Source: Sweltsa coloradensis (taxonomy: Eukaryota > Arthropoda > Insecta > Plecoptera > Chloroperlidae). From it: a stretch of 64,000 nucleotides of DNA. Every line of letters starts with the position of its first letter. The first letter of the stretch is position 1. The notes beneath the pieces are model-generated. The model was given only the letters and a program-made list of their open reading frames with translations, was not told where the DNA came from and searched no databases. Both the position numbers and the translations under genes were made by a program. The DNA lies in the NCBI GenBank assembly GCA_024449915.1, contig JAMZAV010000363.1, positions 186,001-250,000 of the forward strand, in the 5' to 3' direction. Shown here in pieces: positions 40,201-46,200 of this stretch.

Positions 40201-43200
40201 AACCTATACAGAAATTTAAGTGAACATGAAGATTTAGCTACATAGTGTGACCATCTGCATTATATGAATATATTTCTTTCCAGAGGTTTAATTTATGGTA
40301 ATCAATATCCACTCTAAAGAAAACGTCATACCTTGGTACCAGTACCATGAGCCTCTACCCAAGCCAATTTGGCTGGGTCAACCTGACATTCATCATAGAA
40401 TCCTTCCATCAGTTTCTGCTGTATCTTTCCATTTGGATAGGTGATTCCTTGTTCCTTGTGGCCATCATTGTTGGTCTTTGTATGAACTAAGGTGGCGTAG
40501 ATGCGTTTTGCATGCTTGGCTTTCTGCAGAAGAACCACTACTGCTGCTTCGGACCGCGCGTACCCGTCCGCTGAAAACACCAGTTATTATTAGTATTATT
40601 TATTTTGAAATTGTACAAATAATCAAAAATTAAGATGCACAACTCCATAAAAAGTCAGAAAAGGGCCGTTCGGGCCCGTTCACAAAGTGTCTAACTTACT
40701 ATGCCTAAGTTAAATTTCTTAAAATCACATTATAAAATACAATATTATAAATAAATTAACAAATAATATAAAAGGAGATGTAAAGGGTGAACAAATGATG
40801 GTGAACAATAGATAGTAAAGGGTGAACAATGATGGTAAGGTAACTAATAGTATAAATGAGATAGTAAAAGGGTGAACAAATGATGGTGAACAATTGATAG
40901 TAAAGGGTGTACAAATGAAGGTGAAGAACAATAATTTGATGATTTGATGACAGTTTGACAGGGTGTAAGTTACAATGAAGAAAGTAATAAGGAACTGACT
41001 TTGAAATGTCGCATTTACGACGGTTTATGTGCTACTGTTTAGTCGCTAGTTATCTAGTACTTGGGCCTAAAGATATGGACATGATCTTCCAGCAGGCTGT
41101 TGCTGATAGAAGGTTAGATTGACAGAAGTAGGTAAGAACAGAATAGGAAGATGAAGAAAATGGTTTTTAAGATCGGTTTCGTCAATAAATTAAAGTAAAA
41201 TTTTAATTATGTTCTAATTCCTAACATAACTGAGAAAACGTGACAAAGAAAAAGTATTTTTTGTGTGGGGGGGGGGGAACACATTGTGGCTATATTGAAT
41301 ACAATCAAGAAATTAAAAAGCCAACTCAACCAAATTTTAAACACGGCTCTCCCGCTTACCGGGCGATCGTCTTAGCAGTTCAGTGTTTTCCATACCTGCA
41401 TTGTCAAATGATCTGCTTACTCCTCCTGGGCTCATAACGCCCAAACGCGAAAACTCAACAGTAAAAGCAGAATTCAGGAGTAGGTTGCATCCTCCAACGA
41501 TTGCTTGATCAATCGCACCATCTCTGAGCGCCTGATAGGCGTGGTCTAAAGCATATGAAGTGCTGCTGCAAGCTGTGTCCACGCTGTAGCTGGGACCTGA
41601 AATCAGACGAAATATGAATGCATTATCATTATAATATTGAATATAATATATTGAATTTGAGAACAGCTTTGCTGTTAGCATAAAACTGTAACATGTGGCA
41701 CATGGGTACAATTGCACCAGTATTGGAAATAGATAAGAAATATCATAATTCGATGTAACCTTTTGACAGATGATTTGACATTATGATACAAAGACTAGAG
41801 GTTGATACTCCTTAACTCAAAATTAAGGATTCAACTTAATTTGATATTGACTGGTACGTGTGGAAAATGGATATTTTCTGCCAATCAAAAACATTTTAAT
41901 CATAAACCGGTGTTGATGCTACGGCAACTCCAATTATATATTGATCACAATATTTGTAGATAACACCGAAATTTGTCCCTCGTAAATCCCTTTTCGTTTT
42001 TGTGTGTTGATTTTGAAATGTGACGTACAAAAACAACAACTTAAAAAAAAAATGTTTATGAAGGCTTCCAACTTTAATAACTCATACTTCAAATAAAACC
42101 ACCGTTATATACTAGCTCCAACGAAAGAATTGCAGATGCTTTGTAGTGGTGGGGGAAGTATGAATGCGCGGTAAAAGGAATGTCGCCTTCGGCCTTTGTG
42201 TATGAAAGAGAAATATATTTTACCAACACAAGCAAAAATTATCTGTGCTAGATCACAGAGTTCCTCCGTGTGCTAGATCCACGCTGAGCTAGAGTATAGG
42301 ACATGCGTTTTAGGCAATTGCTGTTCGCTCGGCCGACTGACACCACAGGTGTTTGAAAATTTAAACATTTGTCACGAATGTGGAAATATAGGGCTCTGCA
42401 GTAACCCATTTCCAAATTTTGTTTTAAAATAATTGATAAAAAATTAATCAGTTTTTACGAATTTAAATTTTGTTAAAAACTCCAAAATTGACCGTATTCA
42501 TGATTATTTTCTGTCTGATTAAGACAAAATTTTAAAAAATCAATGACCGCAGGACTGTCCATGTATGCTTTAGTGACAACTTTGCAAAGTTTCATATACG
42601 TCAGATGCATATTGGCCGAGCGAATAACTATTTGCTAACTGCCAAATGTGACCCATTCCCTCAGCATTCTTTCGTTGGAACCACTATAACTAGCACCCAC
42701 CTGTAAGTCCCAAAAAGTATGAGATTTGTGTTGCCCAAGTTGCACAAGTAACACCCGTCAATACGAGCCCGTCTGGCAAGATGTCGTCATACATGAGTTT
42801 CCCCTCTGATTCCGAATAACACGAGGAGGTGAACACACCCGTTCGTGATCCTTTCAACTCGCTTGGATGTAAACCTGAAACACACCCATCACGTTACTGT
42901 CTAGAAACAAACTGTTAGTCAGGAAGCAGGAGATTTGTGATGGCCAGGCTGCACAAGTAGCACCCGTCAATACGAGCCCGTCTGGCAAGATGTCGTCATA
43001 CATGAGTTTCCCCTCTGATTCCGAATAACACGAGGAGGTGAACACACCCGTTCGTGATCCTCTCAACTCGCTTGGATGTAAACCTGAAACACTCTCATCA
43101 CGTTACTGTCTAGAAACAAACTGTTAGTCCCAGGAAGCAGGAGATTTGTGTTGGCCAGGCTGCACAAGTAACACCCGTCAATACGAGCCCGTCTGGCAAG

Positions 43201-46200
43201 ATGTCGTCATACATGAGTTTCCCCTCTGATTCCGAATAACACGAGGAGGTGAACACACCCGTTCGTGATCCTCTCAACTCGCTTGGATGTAAACCTGAAA
43301 CACACTATCACGTTACTGTCTAGAAACAAACTGTTAGTCCCAGGAAGCAGGAGATTTGTGTTGGCCAGGCTGCACAAGTAACACCCGTCAATACGAGCCC
43401 GTCTGGCAAGATGTCGTCATACATGAGTTTCCCCTCTGATTCCGAATAACACGAGGAGGTGAACACACCCGTTCGTGATCCTTTCAACTCGCTTGGATGT
43501 AAACCTGAAACACTCTCATCACGTTACTGTCTAGAAACAAACTGTTAGTCCCAGGAAGCAGGAGATTTGTGTTGGCCAGGCTGCACAAGTAACACCCGTC
43601 AATACGAGCCCGTCTGGCAAGATGTCGTCATACATGAGTTTCCCCTCTGATTCCGAATAACACGAGGAGGTGAACACACCCGTTCGTGATCCTCTCAACT
43701 CGCTCGGAAGTAAACCCCAAACACCCACATCACGTTACTGTCTAGAAACAAACTGTTAGTCCCAGGAAGCAGGAGATTTGTGTTGGCCAGGTTGCACAAG
43801 TAACACCCGTCAATACGAGCCCGTCTGGCAAGATGTCGTCATACATGAGTTTCCCCTCTGATTCCGAATAACACGAGGAGGTGAACACACCCGTTCGTGA
43901 TCCTCTCAACTCGCTTGGATGTAAACCTGAAACACCCATCACGTTACTGTCTAGAAACAAACTGTTAGTCCCAGGAAGCAGGAGATTTGTGTTGGCCAGG
44001 CTGCACAAGTAACACCCGTCAATACGAGCCCGTCTGGCAAGATGTCGTCATACATGAGTTTCCCCTCTGATTCCGAATAACACGAGGAGGTGAACACACC
44101 CGTTCGTGATCCTTTCAACTCGCTTGGATGTAAACCTGAAACACACCCATCACGTTACTGTCTAGAAACAAACTGTTAGTCCCAGGAAGCAGGAGATTTG
44201 TGTTAGCCAGGCTGCACAAGTAACACCCGTCAATACGAGCCCGTCTGGCAAGATGTCGTCATACATGAGTTTCCCCTCTGATTCCGAATAACACGAGGAG
44301 GTGAACACACCCGTTCGTGATCCTTTCAACTCGCTTGGATGTAAACCTGAAACACACTCATCACGTTACTGTCTAGAAACAAACTGTTAGTCCCAGGAAG
44401 CAGGAGATTTGTGTTGGCCAGGCTGCACAAGTAACACCCGTCAATACGAGCCCGTCTGGCAAGATGTCGTCATACATGAGTTTCCCCTCTGATTCCGAAT
44501 AACACGAGGAGGTGAACACACCCGTTCGTGATCCTTTCAACTCGCTTGGATGTAAACCTGAAACACCCATCACGTTACTGTCTAGAAACAAACTGTTAGT
44601 CCCAGGAAGCAGGAGATTTGTGTTGGCCAGGCTGCACAAGTAACACCCGTCAATACGAGCCCGTCTGGCAAGATGTCGTCATACATGAGTTTCCCCTCTG
44701 ATTCCGAATAACACGAGGAGGTGAACACACCCGTTCGTGATCCTTTCAACTCGCTTGGATGTAAACCTGAAACACTCTCATCACGTTACTGTCTAGAAAC
44801 AAACTGTTAGTCCCAGGAAGCAGGAGATTTGTGTTGGCCAGGCTGCACAAGTAACACCCGTCAATACGAGCCCGTCTGGCAAGATGTCGTCATACATGAG
44901 TTTCCCCTCTGATTCCGAATAACACGAGGAGGTGAACACACCCGTTCGTGATCCTTTCAACTCGCTTGGATGTAAACCTGAAACACACTATCACGTTACT
45001 GTCTAGAAACAAACTGTTAGTCAGGAAGCAGGAGATTTGTGTTGGCCAGGCTGCACAAGTAACACCCGTCAATACGAGCCCGTCTGGCAAGATGTCGTCA
45101 TACATGAGTTTCCCCTCTGATTCCGAATAACACGAGGAGGTGAACACACCCGTTCGTGATCCTCTCAACTCGCTTGGATGTAAACCTGAAACACACCCAT
45201 CACGTTACGACGTTTTAAGCAATATCCAATCAATCAATCAATCAGGTTACTGTCTAGAAACATCTCAATACATCTCAATACCAGAGTCAACCATTACGAT
45301 AAGAGACGTGTGCATTGATATTTAACAACTATAGTATTCTAGATCACCAGTCTCCAATATGTCCGCACAGGCGCGAGCGTACCAAATTGAAGCGTCAATC
45401 TAACCTATTCAAAATGGCGATTTGCTATTTTAATGTATGCTTTTTTAATGCAATAAAGTATTTTACTGGATTGTTTGATATGGTTTTAACTTATGCAACA
45501 TGGGAATGTACAAAAAGAAACAATAAGAAGTTATTGCTTAAGGGAATTTAGTAATCATTTGGTGTTAATGGCTAATATTCTCACCTGTTAAACTGACGGC
45601 CATGTTTAAAAATATTTGTGCTACAAATCGCTCATGCAGAATGTAATTTCAAGATGGTTTCTAATTGACACGAAAGTGGACCAATGACTGCGGATCTAGC
45701 CTACTATAGATGTTAAATATCATTGGATGTGTGCATCATGTAGGCTGTAGCCACTAACAATTTTGTTTTAAATACATTTTTATTATCAATATAAAATTAA
45801 GATTTTAATTTTTTTGGAATCTATGTTGTTATGACTGGTTCAACTTCTATCCCTCTGAGTTTGTCTGTTATCTGCCATGGCATGGTTCATATCCCATTGT
45901 TACTTCTTTATGCATGTGCAAGCTGCAGTTTTGTAAGGTTCTTAATTGTTACCTACCTACCCAAAAGTTATGATTTTTTGTTAGTACGTTTCAGTAATGA
46001 ATAGAAGGTTAACATAAGATCCACTTAATTGACACTGGAGAAATGATATGTCCTATTTCTAGTAAGGTAGTCTGACAATGGTATGACGAAACGACGAAAT
46101 AGTTCTGAATAGTCCTATATTTATCACTCGGCATGGGTAGTTCCTCTTAGTTCACGCAAGCATGTGATGTATCCTGTTAGAGACCTGTAAGAGCGCTTCG

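Larger units (their letters stand above)
42701..45209 (-). repeat. 12-copy tandem array of FAS-B exon 3 with flanking intron, period 208-211 bp
   Basis: Exon-start positions of the units (minus strand): 42874, 43083, 43294, 43504, 43715, 43926, 44135, 44346, 44557, 44766, 44977, 45185. Spacing is 208-211 bp. Each unit holds an acceptor, the exon body and a short stretch of intron with TCTAGACAG. The units are nearly identical, including silent sites, apart from the proximal copy. Only the proximal unit has ACAG followed by GT; the others read ACAGTTTGT. Unit 5 (43715) has lost the acceptor AG (reads GG). Units 2 and 12 share a 2-bp deletion just before the exon end. The copy count could be inflated or collapsed by assembly. 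Confidence 0.93.

Noticed and set aside
42850..45170. Several open frames of 65-92 codons in the exon-3 array as separate small genes
   Set aside because: They are the same FAS exon body repeated, with intron sequence on either side; no independent start context.
42701..45209. CRISPR-like or satellite array
   Set aside because: Units of about 210 bp hold a coding exon and splice acceptor; there are no short repeats with unique spacers.
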